From positions 1 through 35,905 of the forward strand of contig JBIOEJ010000055.1 of NCBI GenBank assembly GCA_044445965.1: a stretch of 35,905 bases of DNA. The letters run 5' to 3'. Source of the DNA: GAS188 sp044445965. Its GTDB lineage: Bacteria > Pseudomonadota > Alphaproteobacteria > Rhizobiales > Beijerinckiaceae. The translations under genes were made by a program, and so were the position numbers. Below the pieces are notes generated by a model. That model searched no databases. It had not been told where the DNA came from and saw only the letters and a program-made list of their open reading frames with translations. This document shows, piece after piece, positions 16,432 to 23,827 of this stretch (position 1 is its first letter; each line of letters begins with the position of its first letter).

Positions 16432-17130
16432 CTAGTCGCTTGCAACCTCGGCGATCTGTCGTCCGGAGAGGCGCCCATCATGGAGGCTCGAGGCAACGAG
16501 AGCGCCCGTGATCCCCATCTCGCGCAGTCGAACGAGATCCTCCCCGCCCCGCACGCCCCCGGCCGCATAGAGGCGCTGCTCCCGGCTGCGGCTTCGAAGC
16601 CATGCCAGGCGCTCGAAATCGGGGCCGGCACCGGCGCCAACCCGCGCCAGCGTCATCGCGACTACCCTTTGCGGCCAATGGGACGGGTCGAGAAGCTCGG
16701 CAGGCCCTTCGAATTTGTCGCCGCGGAAATCGAGCGACAGGACGATAGGGATCTCATGCCTGAACTCGTCCATGAGCGCGCAATCCATCTGCGACTCGCT
16801 CCCGATTACGATCGTCCCGCGCTCGCAATCGAGCCAGCTTCGCACGCTGTCGACGGAGGCTGCGCCATTGTCGACCCAGATGTCGAGATGCGGAAATCGC
16901 TCCCTCAGGGCGACCACTGCGACCAGGTTGTCGCCCGTGGCCTCGATGGCGTCGAGATCGGCGATGTAGAGCTTGCCGAATGGATGGACGCCGAGGAGGC
17001 CCGCGACGACGTCGAGCGGCGCCGCGCTCTTGCTCAGCGGCGTCTCGATCGGCTTGTAGAGATCGCGACGCCCCATGATGGCGCGGACCACAAGGCCTTG
17101 GCGAAGATCGATGACCGGGATCACTTCCAC
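16432..17130 (-). CDS. HisA/HisF-related TIM-barrel protein of the C1 cluster
   Basis: A 232-residue protein resembling phosphoribosylformimino-AICAR isomerase (HisA). It has the N-terminal VIPVIDLRQGLVV with the first catalytic-type Asp, YIADLDAIEATGDN, VDNGAAS, the second Asp in VLSLDFRGDKFEG, and the phosphate-binding AAGGVRGGEDL and GALVASSLHDG. Both Asp positions used by HisA appear to be kept, but the sequence between them is distinct, and such relatives occur with H4MPT genes in methylotrophs rather than with his genes. Its reaction is unknown. The start is taken at GTG 17130, just before the conserved strand; the upstream extension is Arg-rich and unlikely. It is convergent with fae. 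Confidence 0.75.
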   Translation of the reverse strand: MEVIPVIDLRQGLVVRAIMGRRDLYKPIETPLSKSAAPLDVVAGLLGVHPFGKLYIADLDAIEATGDNLVAVVALRERFPHLDIWVDNGAASVDSVRSWLDCERGTIVIGSESQMDCALMDEFRHEIPIVLSLDFRGDKFEGPAELLDPSHWPQRVVAMTLARVGAGAGPDFERLAWLRSRSREQRLYAAGGVRGGEDLVRLREMGITGALVASSLHDGRLSGRQIAEVASD

Positions 17131-17338
17131 AAATAGGCCTCGCAGAGCTGCTCGCCTGAGCGCCAAACGCTCTGGCCGTCTATCGAAGCCCGCGCGTCGC
17201 GGCAAATCATGGGCATATTTTGTGCCCGATTCGCACGAAGCAAAAGGGGCCTTATTTCAACCGTCTAGCTTCCTTGCAAAAAATCTCGAGCTCTGCACTG
17301 TCGCCATTTGTTGGAAAGCCGCACCTGTCGCCCGCGAG

Positions 17339-17806
17339 CTATCGGGTGAGCTTCTTGCTCATATATACGGTCGTTCCACCCATGAATGGCTCCCGCCTAT
17401 CGACAGAGTATCCGACCCTCATGTAGAGCGCGACGTTGGCCTCGAAGGCGGCGTTCGTCTGTAGGCGAGTCTCAACGCATCCGACCTCGATGGCCTTGCG
17501 CTCAACATGCGTCAACAGTCGCTGGCCCAGGCCCTTGCCTTGGTTATCCGGCCTGACAGCGATATTTTCGATCCAAAGATGATCCGAACGAAACATCGAT
17601 TCGATCAGCGCGACCATTCTGCCGTCGATGTATAGAATGTCGATCTGGTGCTCTCGGACAGCTCGCTCGTAATCGGCTTTCATGGGCAGCGGCTCGCGAC
17701 CGAGAATAGGAACCCATTTCGCGTATGCGGCGCGCACCAAGTCTCGGATCTTTCCGGCCTCTTGCGGATTGGCAGACCGAAGTTCCGTAACCGGTTCAGA
17801 GGACAT
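17339..17806 (-). CDS. GNAT family N-acetyltransferase
   Basis: A 155-residue acetyltransferase of the GNAT fold. It has the acetyl-CoA motif A, VRPDNQGKGLGQRLLTHVE (residues about 84-102), and the following ALYMRVGYSVDRREPF segment. The substrate cannot be read from sequence. The ATG at 17806 is preceded by AAGGAA; an upstream ATG at 17830 is possible but lies directly on the T-run of a terminator hairpin. That hairpin and a short leader open frame precede the gene and suggest attenuation. No link to C1 metabolism is visible. Confidence 0.8.
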   Translation of the reverse strand: MSSEPVTELRSANPQEAGKIRDLVRAAYAKWVPILGREPLPMKADYERAVREHQIDILYIDGRMVALIESMFRSDHLWIENIAVRPDNQGKGLGQRLLTHVERKAIEVGCVETRLQTNAAFEANVALYMRVGYSVDRREPFMGGTTVYMSKKLTR

Positions 17807-17830
17807 GATGAGTTCCTTGCGAGCGGACAC

Positions 17831-17862
17831 AAAAAACCCTGCCGACCATATGGTGGGCAGGG
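17831..17862 (-). terminator. Terminator hairpin in the leader of the GNAT gene
   Basis: On the minus strand CCCTGCC-c-ACCAT pairs with ATGGT-c-GGCAGGG, interrupted by one mismatch, and is followed directly by six T residues (17836-17831). The inner part ACCATATGGT is a perfect palindrome. It ends 25 bases before the GNAT start codon, so it sits between any upstream promoter and the gene, as attenuators do. It could also be the end of a separate small RNA. Confidence 0.7.
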
Positions 17863-17892
17863 CTGCCGAGGCTTCGAGAAGGAGGCGGGGAG

Positions 17893-17946
17893 CTAGTCTC
17901 CCGTGAGCCTTCGCATTCTCGGAATCAGCGTGCCGCTCCGCACCAT
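17893..17946 (-). CDS. Possible leader peptide upstream of the GNAT gene
   Basis: A 17-codon open frame, MVRSGTLIPRMRRLTGD, ends in TAG 30 bases before the terminator hairpin at 17831-17862. An internal ATG would give a 7-residue form, MRRLTGD. Its stop lies inside a small hairpin (GGGAG/CTCCC around 17887-17900). A short, Arg-containing peptide just upstream of a terminator fits translation-dependent attenuation. The evidence is only positional; no clear ribosome binding site is seen. Confidence 0.4.
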   Translation of the reverse strand: MVRSGTLIPRMRRLTGD

Positions 17947-18226
17947 AGTGCAGGGCCGACGTCGCAGGATGACTGCCGAGGAGCGCGTGCTCATGGCTTT
18001 ATTTGGACGAAGATCGCGGTGGACGTCAACCCGGCAGCGGCGACCTCGACGCCCGAACGTCTGTTAGGCTCGGAACCGATCCGGTGGCATCTGCCGCCAC
18101 GCACGGGCGTGGCTCATCTTGATGGGTTGGACTTCGGCCCCGCCGGATGCTCAATGGTCGGCAGCCCTCGCAGGGCTTCGTCGACGAGGCATACCCCCTC
18201 CGGCGACTGCGAAGGACCATGACGAG
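17947..18226. other. Gap between the GNAT leader and the mfnF-like gene
   Basis: About 280 bases that must hold the leftward promoter for the GNAT leader and the rightward promoter for the mfnF-like gene. The open frames across it are rich in Pro, Arg and Ser and look like chance. GAAGGA at 18211-18216 may be the ribosome binding site of the rightward gene. No clear promoter pair was found. Confidence 0.4.
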
Positions 18227-19297
18227 ATGAAGGCGATCATCGGCTGGGACATAGGCGGCGCGCATCTGAAGGCCGCGCGGGCCGAGAACGGGCGCATCGT
18301 GCGGGCTATCCAGGCGCCCTGCCCGCTTTGGCTTGGGCTCGACAGGCTCGACGCAGCGTTTGCCAGGGCGCGCCGCCGCGTGGGGTCGGCCGAGCACCAC
18401 CACATCACCATGACCGGCGAGCTCGCCGACGCCTTCGCCTCGCGCGCCGAGGGTGTGGCCACTCTGGCGCGCCTGGCGGCGTGCGCGCTGAACTCCGGAG
18501 AAATAAGCATCTATGCCGGCCGTGCGGGCTTCGTCGGCCTCGACGGTCTGCCTGACCATGTTGCCGATATCGCCTCGGCGAACTGGCATGCCTGCGCGCA
18601 ATGGGCGGTCCATTCGGTGCGAAACGGGCTGTTCGTCGACATGGGGTCCACCACGACCGATCTGATCCCCCTTCGCGAGGGGCGGGTCGCCACGTGCGGA
18701 TACTCGGATGCCGAGCGGCTCGTTGCCGGCGAGCTCGTCTATACGGGAATGGTGCGGACATCCCTGATGGCGGTGACGTCGCAGCTCCCGTTTCGCGGCC
18801 GCCCGACCCCGCTGATGAACGAGCATTTCGCCAGCATCGCGGATGTCCATCGCATCCTCGGGGAGTTGCCCGCGGGCGCGGACCAGCAAGCGACCGCGGA
18901 CGGCCGGGAAAAGACGATCGCCGCCTCCCGGGCGCGGCTGGCACGCATGGTCGGGGCCGATGCCGGCGAGGCGCCCGAAGCCGCGTGGGCCGAGCTCGCC
19001 GGAGCCTTCCGCGAGGCACAGCTCCGCAGCCTCCACGACGCCGCCATGCTGGTGCTGTCGCGCGTGAGTTTGCCGCCTGATGCTCCGATCATCGGCGCCG
19101 GCATCGGGGCAACCATGATCCGCTCGCTCGCTCTTCGCCTTCGGCGAAGCTATCTGCCTTTCGCGCGCCTCTTGCCCGCTGCGTCGGCGAAGCTTGCCAA
19201 GGCCGCCTCCGATTGCGCTCCGGCCGCTGCCCTCGCGCTCCTGACGGACGTTGCGAAGCCACGGCGCGCGGCGTTGCGAAAGAGCCGCTCAGCCTGA
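18227..19297 (+). CDS. mfnF: MfnF-like hydantoinase/oxoprolinase-family protein, H4MPT-linked C1 pathway
   Basis: A 356-residue protein of the actin/hydantoinase ATPase fold, the group annotated as probable H4MPT-linked C1 transfer pathway protein (Orf19 of Methylobacterium). It has the phosphate-1 motif GWDIGGAHLKAA near residues 6-17, FVDMGSTTTDLIPL near 138-151 (second phosphate loop), and PIIGAGIGATMIRSLA near 288-303 (adenosine site). The methanogen relative MfnF couples the furan-methylamine pyrophosphate to tyramine in methanofuran synthesis. By analogy this protein should do the joining step in methylofuran synthesis. The start at 18227 puts the ATPase motif at the N-terminus. It converges with, and overlaps by 9 bases, the DUF447 gene. 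Confidence 0.82.
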   Translation: MKAIIGWDIGGAHLKAARAENGRIVRAIQAPCPLWLGLDRLDAAFARARRRVGSAEHHHITMTGELADAFASRAEGVATLARLAACALNSGEISIYAGRAGFVGLDGLPDHVADIASANWHACAQWAVHSVRNGLFVDMGSTTTDLIPLREGRVATCGYSDAERLVAGELVYTGMVRTSLMAVTSQLPFRGRPTPLMNEHFASIADVHRILGELPAGADQQATADGREKTIAASRARLARMVGADAGEAPEAAWAELAGAFREAQLRSLHDAAMLVLSRVSLPPDAPIIGAGIGATMIRSLALRLRRSYLPFARLLPAASAKLAKAASDCAPAAALALLTDVAKPRRAALRKSRSA

Positions 19298-19852
19298 CGC
19301 ATAGTGAGATTTGACCTTATCCATCAGCCATGCCCAGGCCTCGGCCTCATCCGGTCCGGCGGTCTTCTCGACGGCGATGGCGAGATAGGTCAATTCCGTC
19401 TCCACCTTGTCGCGCGGCAATAGGTGAAGCCGGCTCACCAGGATACAGCCCTCGATCACCGCCGCCTGAGCCCGGTTGAAGCCGCCGAAGGGAGCATGCG
19501 TCGCCAGATGCACCACGCGGCAGGCAAGGCGTGGCCGCACCGCATCGTCGGTGACGCTCTCGACGGCGAGCTCCGCATGGCTGAGCGCGCCGGCAAGCCG
19601 GGGCACGCCGACATGGGCTGAAGGCAAGAGCGGCCAACTCCGCCGTCCCGTGAGGCAGCCCGCGAAAATGCGCACATCGGCGGTGAAATTGGCGACCGCA
19701 TAGGGGACGGCAGAAAGATTATCGAGCGTCGTCGAGGGACGGAACGGGGCGATCACCCATCTCTCTCCCTCGGCGATCAATCCGAAGGGCGCGATATGCG
19801 CCTCACCCGCGCCATTCGCCGTCGTGACGATCGCCTCACGGATCATCGGCAC
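19289..19852 (-). CDS. DUF447 family protein (Orf20-like)
   Basis: A 187-residue protein with a flavin-reductase-like split barrel. Typical segments are IREAIVTTANGAGEAHIAPFGL near the start, WVIAPFRPSTTLDNL near 32-46, VANFTADVRIFAGCLTGRR near 53-71 and GFNRAQAAVIEGCILVSRLH near 123-142. DUF447 proteins of methylotrophs and archaea occur with H4MPT and methanofuran genes; their reaction is unknown. The start codon overlaps the DHPS-like gene upstream by 17 bases (11 if the ATG at 19846 is used). It is the last gene of the leftward mfnB operon. Confidence 0.78.
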   Translation of the reverse strand: MPMIREAIVTTANGAGEAHIAPFGLIAEGERWVIAPFRPSTTLDNLSAVPYAVANFTADVRIFAGCLTGRRSWPLLPSAHVGVPRLAGALSHAELAVESVTDDAVRPRLACRVVHLATHAPFGGFNRAQAAVIEGCILVSRLHLLPRDKVETELTYLAIAVEKTAGPDEAEAWAWLMDKVKSHYASG

Positions 19853-21299
19853 GATCGGGCCTCCGTTCCAAGACTGCGCGCTTGGCGACTGCGCGCTTGG
19901 CGACTGGGCGCTTGGCGCGCAGCGTGTGGCCGGCTTCGGCCTGGCGGGTCAGATCCTCGACCCGCTGCGCGGCCCCGCAACCCCAATCGAGCGGCTGATC
20001 CTGCGCGTAGCGCTTGCCGAGCCGCCAGGCGATCTCGGCCTTCATCAGCTCCGCTCCGAGATAAAACGCGTGTGCCCCATCCGTCTCGACGCCGAGCTTG
20101 GGAAACAGCGACAAGGCCTCGCCCTCCACATGATGGCCGTGGCGATTATAGACATGGATGCCGTCCTCAGCCGTCTCGATCCGGAAATTGGCATCGCGCA
20201 CGCCCGCTGCGAGCTCGGCGATCTCGTCGAGCGTCGTCGTGAATGGAGCAAGGTCGTGAAGCTGGAGAAGGCCTGCGCCATAGCCCTTGGGCAGGCCGCC
20301 ATCGACGCGCGCCGCGTGCATCAGGCGGGCGGCGGCGACGTGTTCTTCGATGGTGCGCCGCGTATGCGGGCTCACATGCACGACGAGGATATTCGCTATG
20401 GCAAGCTCCGAGCAGATGCCCATCAGCATCGCGGTCACGCCGCTAGAGTCGGCTTCGGTCAGCTCGGTCAGATTGCCGCTGCCCATCATGATTTCGGCTT
20501 GCGGCAGAAGCCGCCGCAATTCGGCATAACGCAGGAGCGAAGGCACGAAGCCGAAATGGATCGGATCGAGGATCGGATCGAGAATGGCGGCGATCCCGCG
20601 CCGCTCCGCGAGCCGCGCCGCCCGAACGAGCGAAGCAAGGTCACCATGACACGCCGGGATCAGGATCGGCCTCGCCGGCGTACCGGCTATGGTGTCGAGC
20701 GTCCTTTCCGTCAGGCTGAGCACGAAATCCGCGCCGGCTAGCGCGCCTGCGCGCAACTCATCGGGAGCGGCTGAATCGACGCTGACCGCAAAGCCGTCCC
20801 GCTTGAGCAGCCTCACCGCGTCCGCGAGCCGCGGGAAAGGCGTGTCGGGCAGGCAACCGAGATCGATCACATCGGCGCCGGCCGCGCGCATCCGGGCGGC
20901 GTGATCCAAGATCGCCTCGAGCCCGAGCATCGGGGCGTCGACGATCTCGGCGAAGATACGCACGGATTTTTCGGAGAGCAGCGCTGTCTTCTCCTTTCGG
21001 CCGAGCCAGCCCGGGATGTCACGCACCTCGTCCGGACCGCGCTCGAAAGGCAGGCCGAACAAGGCCGAGAGCCGATCGGTATCGGCGCGGCAACGGCCGG
21101 GCAGGACGGCGCGATTTGCCGCGGCCGCGAGCGCCGGGTCGAGTCGTCGCGCAATGATCGCCTCCGTCATCAGGGCCGCGACCTTCACGCCCATATCGGC
21201 GACCGCCCAATCGAAGGGCTGAGGCTCGAGCCCGGACAAAACCTTCTCGAGCCGCGGGCGCGCCAGACGGCCGGTGAGAAACAGCACCCGCTCAACCAC
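19836..21299 (-). CDS. Dihydropteroate-synthase-like protein of the H4MPT cluster (Orf21-like)
   Basis: A 487-residue protein. Residues about 110-300 contain a DHPS-like TIM barrel (IFAEIVDAPMLGLEAIL, ADVIDLGCLPDTPFPRL, FAVSVDSAAPDEL, ILDPILDPIHFGF, IMMGSGNLTELTEADSSG). They are preceded by an N-terminal domain of about 100 residues (VLFLTGRLARPRLEKVLS) and followed by about 180 residues of unknown function. Methanogens have the same architecture (MJ0107-like) and lack classic DHPS, so a pterin-joining step in methanopterin synthesis has been suggested. In this organism it coexists with a true folP. The C-terminal tail carries a repeat (VAKRA) produced by a 15-base tandem repeat. Confidence 0.85.
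   Translation of the reverse strand: MVERVLFLTGRLARPRLEKVLSGLEPQPFDWAVADMGVKVAALMTEAIIARRLDPALAAAANRAVLPGRCRADTDRLSALFGLPFERGPDEVRDIPGWLGRKEKTALLSEKSVRIFAEIVDAPMLGLEAILDHAARMRAAGADVIDLGCLPDTPFPRLADAVRLLKRDGFAVSVDSAAPDELRAGALAGADFVLSLTERTLDTIAGTPARPILIPACHGDLASLVRAARLAERRGIAAILDPILDPIHFGFVPSLLRYAELRRLLPQAEIMMGSGNLTELTEADSSGVTAMLMGICSELAIANILVVHVSPHTRRTIEEHVAAARLMHAARVDGGLPKGYGAGLLQLHDLAPFTTTLDEIAELAAGVRDANFRIETAEDGIHVYNRHGHHVEGEALSLFPKLGVETDGAHAFYLGAELMKAEIAWRLGKRYAQDQPLDWGCGAAQRVEDLTRQAEAGHTLRAKRPVAKRAVAKRAVLERRPDRADDP
19872..19916. repeat. Three tandem copies of a 15-base unit in the DHPS-like gene
   Basis: The unit GACTGCGCGCTTGGC occurs at 19872-19886 and 19887-19901 without change and at 19902-19916 with one change (GACTGGGCGCTTGGC). 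On the coding strand it gives repeated VAKRA units in the basic tail. Length is a multiple of three, so copy changes keep the frame. Confidence 0.9.
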
Positions 21300-21852
21300 G
21301 GAAGCCGAGCTCGCGGCGGCGACGCTCGAGGGCGCGTTCGAGCTCGCTCAGCGTTTCGGCGACGGTCGTGGCCTCGAACTCCTTGAGCCGTGCCGTATTC
21401 TCGAGGTCGACGCGCCGCGGATAGACCTTGACCATGCCGGAAGGCGCGGGCGTATCGAGCTCTGGTGCCGTATCGCAGGCAAAGACGATGGTCGGCACGC
21501 GGCATTTCCCGGCCTGGGCAAAGACATTGGTCGCGAGGTTGTCCGAGATGCCGTAGACGCATTTGGCGACGGTGTTCGATGTCGCGGGAGCGAGGACGAG
21601 CGTGTGATAAGCCCCGTGATAGAAGCGCCCGACCGGCGCGGCGCTCGCCGTCGTATCCCTGAACACGTGCACCGAGGCCGGCAGATCGAATTCCTGCTTG
21701 TACATGCGCACCACCTCGGCCGCCGCTCTGCTGACGAAGAGGTCGACGGTCTCGAGCCCACGGATCAGCGCGAGGCACTCCGTGAAGAAGTGACCGGATC
21801 CCGTGAGGGCCCATCCCCAGCGGGGGGGCTGATCATGTCCGGCTCTCGCCAT
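21292..21852 (-). CDS. Flavoprotein, DmrB-like (Orf22-like)
   Basis: A 186-residue protein of the flavoprotein (FMN-binding, Dfp/UbiX-like) family. Family features are WALTGSGHFFTECLALI near residues 14-30, DLFVSRAAAEVVRMY, and the FMN-contact stretch LVLAPATSNTVAKCVYGISDNLATN near 84-108. The closest characterised type is archaeoflavoprotein/DmrB, which reduces dihydromethanopterin to H4MPT. Its place among H4MPT and methylofuran genes supports this. A separate DHFR-like DmrA is not in the window. The end of the gene overlaps the start of the DHPS-like gene by 8 bases. Confidence 0.8.
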   Translation of the reverse strand: MARAGHDQPPRWGWALTGSGHFFTECLALIRGLETVDLFVSRAAAEVVRMYKQEFDLPASVHVFRDTTASAAPVGRFYHGAYHTLVLAPATSNTVAKCVYGISDNLATNVFAQAGKCRVPTIVFACDTAPELDTPAPSGMVKVYPRRVDLENTARLKEFEATTVAETLSELERALERRRRELGFRG

Positions 21853-21888
21853 GTCGGGTTCGTCGGGTCGGTCCCCGACGCTCCTATG

Positions 21889-22551
21889 TCACCCGGCATG
21901 ATGGATCGCGGCGTCCGCCGCAACAAGGCCAATCGGCTTGCCGATGGGAGCACCGCGGCGCAGAGCCCGGGCAAGCTCCGCCTGCTCTGCCTGTCCGATG
22001 AGGAATCCCTCAGCGCCGCTCGCCGCGAGAAATCTTGGAAACGCGGCATCGACGATGCCGGTCTTAGCCAATTTGGCCGCAGCGATCTCATCGCCTTGCA
22101 CCTCGGCCCGCTTGATCAGGAAAAGCCGTCGCGCCCCGAGCGAGCCAGCGAGCCAGGCCGAAAGGCTGTCCGAGGTCACATCCCAGGAAGCCGCAATAGG
22201 GGCCGCCCTGTCGCGCGCCCGGCGAACCATGCGGCTTGGTGCCCATATGGGAACGCGCCCGAGGCCAATCGCCTCGAGAATGGCCGTGCGGCTCTCGGCG
22301 ACTGTGAACAGCCGTCCGAGGGCCGAGATGGCGATCGCATATTGCTCCATGGCGAGAAGCGCCATGGCATCGGCGGCGCGGTCATCGAACCGCATGAGGG
22401 GCTGGGCGGCGCGCACCGCGTCGGCGAATGGCCCGCCGCCGACGACCAGGATTGCCTTGCCGGCGCCCGCCTCGATCGAGGCAAGCCAGCCCGGCAAGGC
22501 GCCGGACAGAGCATGGCTTCCGCCGAGCTTGACGACCGTGAGGTCCTTCAC
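21889..22551 (-). CDS. mfnE: MfnE-like amino-acid-kinase-family protein
   Basis: A 220-residue member of the amino acid kinase fold. Motifs are TVVKLGGSHALSG at the start (phosphate loop), ILVVGGGPFADAVR near residues 34-47 and SWDVTSDSLSAWLAG near 121-135. The methanogen relative MfnE phosphorylates aminomethylfuran phosphate to its diphosphate in methanofuran synthesis. It follows the MfnB-FolB gene by 9 bases and precedes the flavoprotein by 36, supporting the same role here. It is shorter than aspartokinase and lacks a regulatory ACT domain. Confidence 0.83.
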   Translation of the reverse strand: MKDLTVVKLGGSHALSGALPGWLASIEAGAGKAILVVGGGPFADAVRAAQPLMRFDDRAADAMALLAMEQYAIAISALGRLFTVAESRTAILEAIGLGRVPIWAPSRMVRRARDRAAPIAASWDVTSDSLSAWLAGSLGARRLFLIKRAEVQGDEIAAAKLAKTGIVDAAFPRFLAASGAEGFLIGQAEQAELARALRRGAPIGKPIGLVAADAAIHHAG

Positions 22552-22560
22552 AGCACCGCT

Positions 22561-23736
22561 TCAGCCGCTATCGCCCGAGGCGCGCGGCGCGGGATGGCGG
22601 AGGATTGCGGCCTCCGCGGTTTTTTCGCGGGTGATCTCGACGCCGACCACCGCCTGGCCGACGTCGAGCTTCTCGACCCGCACGTTGACCTTCGTGACGC
22701 GCGCCTGGCCGAGCACCATTGCGGCAATGCGCTCGGCCAAGGTCTCGACCAGGTCGACATGCTCTTCCGCCACGATCAGGCGTATGCCGTCCGTGATCAC
22801 GTCGTAGGAAAGGATGTCGCGCATGTCGCTCGGAGCATGCGCGCTGCGCTGCACGAAAGCCTCGACGGTGAAGCGGACGCGCTGCGTCGCGTCATGCTCG
22901 CTGCGATAGGCACCGATGCGGACGGGCAGCACGAAATCCCGGACGAAGACGCGGTCGGTCCGCGAGGCGTGGTCTTGCGGCTCGACCGCATAGCCACGCC
23001 CCACGAGCAGCCGAAAGTCGACGCGATCATCTTCGCGCGTTTGCATGGGGCGGCCGCGGGGATCGGCCGGAATCAGCGCGCGGATGAGCGACAAGGCAGC
23101 GGCGTCGATCCCCGCTTTGCGATCACCCGAAGCGCAAATCGCGCCGCGGAAGCCGAGCACGTCCGGACGCAGCGCCAGGAGGCGCGGCACGTCGGGCGGC
23201 TCGAGCGATCCGGCGAGGCCGGCAAGCAGACCACGGTCCCGGCACTTGGCGATGAATTTCGACAGAAAATCCGGAGTACGATGATCGAGAAGGCGCCCGC
23301 CCCGCTTGCGCGCCGTATCGAGCATAGCGCCGGAGAAACCTGTCGCCGCGAGCTGATCGACGAGAGCTGGATCCACCGTCTCGTCGGCGAACATGACCCC
23401 GATCAGATTGAATTTGCCCGACAGCGGCGCTAGCGCCGCGATGCAGGCGCTACGCCGCGGATCGTCGAAAAGGCCGATCTTGACATAGTCGACCCCCGTT
23501 TCGGCGATGCTCTCGACTGCGCGGGGGAGCGTTAGCGAGTCCATCGGCAAATCACCGGTGACGGCGCTCGTCGGCCGCCTTCCGGCAACGGCTTTCACCG
23601 CCGATAGCAAGACCTTGCGGTCGAGCGCGCCGAGCGCGCCCTTGGCGGGATCCTTGAAATCGATGAGGTCGGCTCCGCCCGAGATGGCGATTTCGGCCTC
23701 GCCTTCATTCGTCACGCTCGCGAGGAAGAGGGTCAT
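22561..23736 (-). CDS. mfnB: Fused MfnB-type furan phosphate synthase and dihydroneopterin aldolase
   Basis: A 391-residue protein with two domains. Residues about 1-225 are the MfnB/DUF556 TIM barrel that makes the (5-formylfuran-3-yl)methyl phosphate ring from two glyceraldehyde 3-phosphates. The Schiff-base and helper lysines appear at K28 (IDFKDPAKGALG), K86 (DYVKIGLF) and K144 (LDTARKRGG). After a linker, residues about 261-371 match dihydroneopterin aldolase FolB: DRVFVRDFVLPVRIGAYRSE, SYDVITDGI, LVETLAERIAAMVL and VNVRVEKLDV. The candidate catalytic Lys is K356. FolB makes the pterin precursor for both folate and H4MPT. The start is the ATG at 23736, where similarity begins. It heads the leftward operon with mfnE, the flavoprotein, the DHPS-like and DUF447 genes. 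Confidence 0.87.
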   Translation of the reverse strand: MTLFLASVTNEGEAEIAISGGADLIDFKDPAKGALGALDRKVLLSAVKAVAGRRPTSAVTGDLPMDSLTLPRAVESIAETGVDYVKIGLFDDPRRSACIAALAPLSGKFNLIGVMFADETVDPALVDQLAATGFSGAMLDTARKRGGRLLDHRTPDFLSKFIAKCRDRGLLAGLAGSLEPPDVPRLLALRPDVLGFRGAICASGDRKAGIDAAALSLIRALIPADPRGRPMQTREDDRVDFRLLVGRGYAVEPQDHASRTDRVFVRDFVLPVRIGAYRSEHDATQRVRFTVEAFVQRSAHAPSDMRDILSYDVITDGIRLIVAEEHVDLVETLAERIAAMVLGQARVTKVNVRVEKLDVGQAVVGVEITREKTAEAAILRHPAPRASGDSG

Positions 23737-23773
23737 CGCTTTCCCCTGGTCATCGGCCGTCCGGCCACGCCGC

Positions 23774-23802
23774 TTCGACTTTAGCGTGTGGTGGTCTATA
23801 AT
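23774..23802 (+). promoter_or_regulatory. Promoter of the SoxYZ-like carrier gene
   Basis: A perfect -10 TATAAT lies at 23797-23802 with a weak -35 TTCGAC at 23774-23779, 17 bases between them. A ribosome binding site (GGGAG, 23816-23820) and ATG (23828) follow. The region is shared with the divergent mfnB operon, whose start is at 23736. Confidence 0.5.
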
Positions 23803-23827
23803 GATACCGACAGCAGGGAGAAGTTCG

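Noticed and set aside
16424..16439. GCGACT/AGTCGC hairpin between fae and the HisA-like gene
   Set aside because: The stem is only 6 bp, overlaps the last codons of the HisA-like gene and lacks a T-run, so it cannot be called a terminator.
18019..18222. A 67-codon plus-strand frame before the mfnF-like gene
   Set aside because: No ribosome binding site and a composition typical of chance frames in GC-rich DNA.
21274..23433. A 719-codon open frame on the plus strand
   Set aside because: It runs antisense to the DHPS-like, flavoprotein, mfnE and mfnB genes, has an Arg/Gly/Asp-rich shadow composition and no domain. It is an artefact of high GC coding on the other strand.
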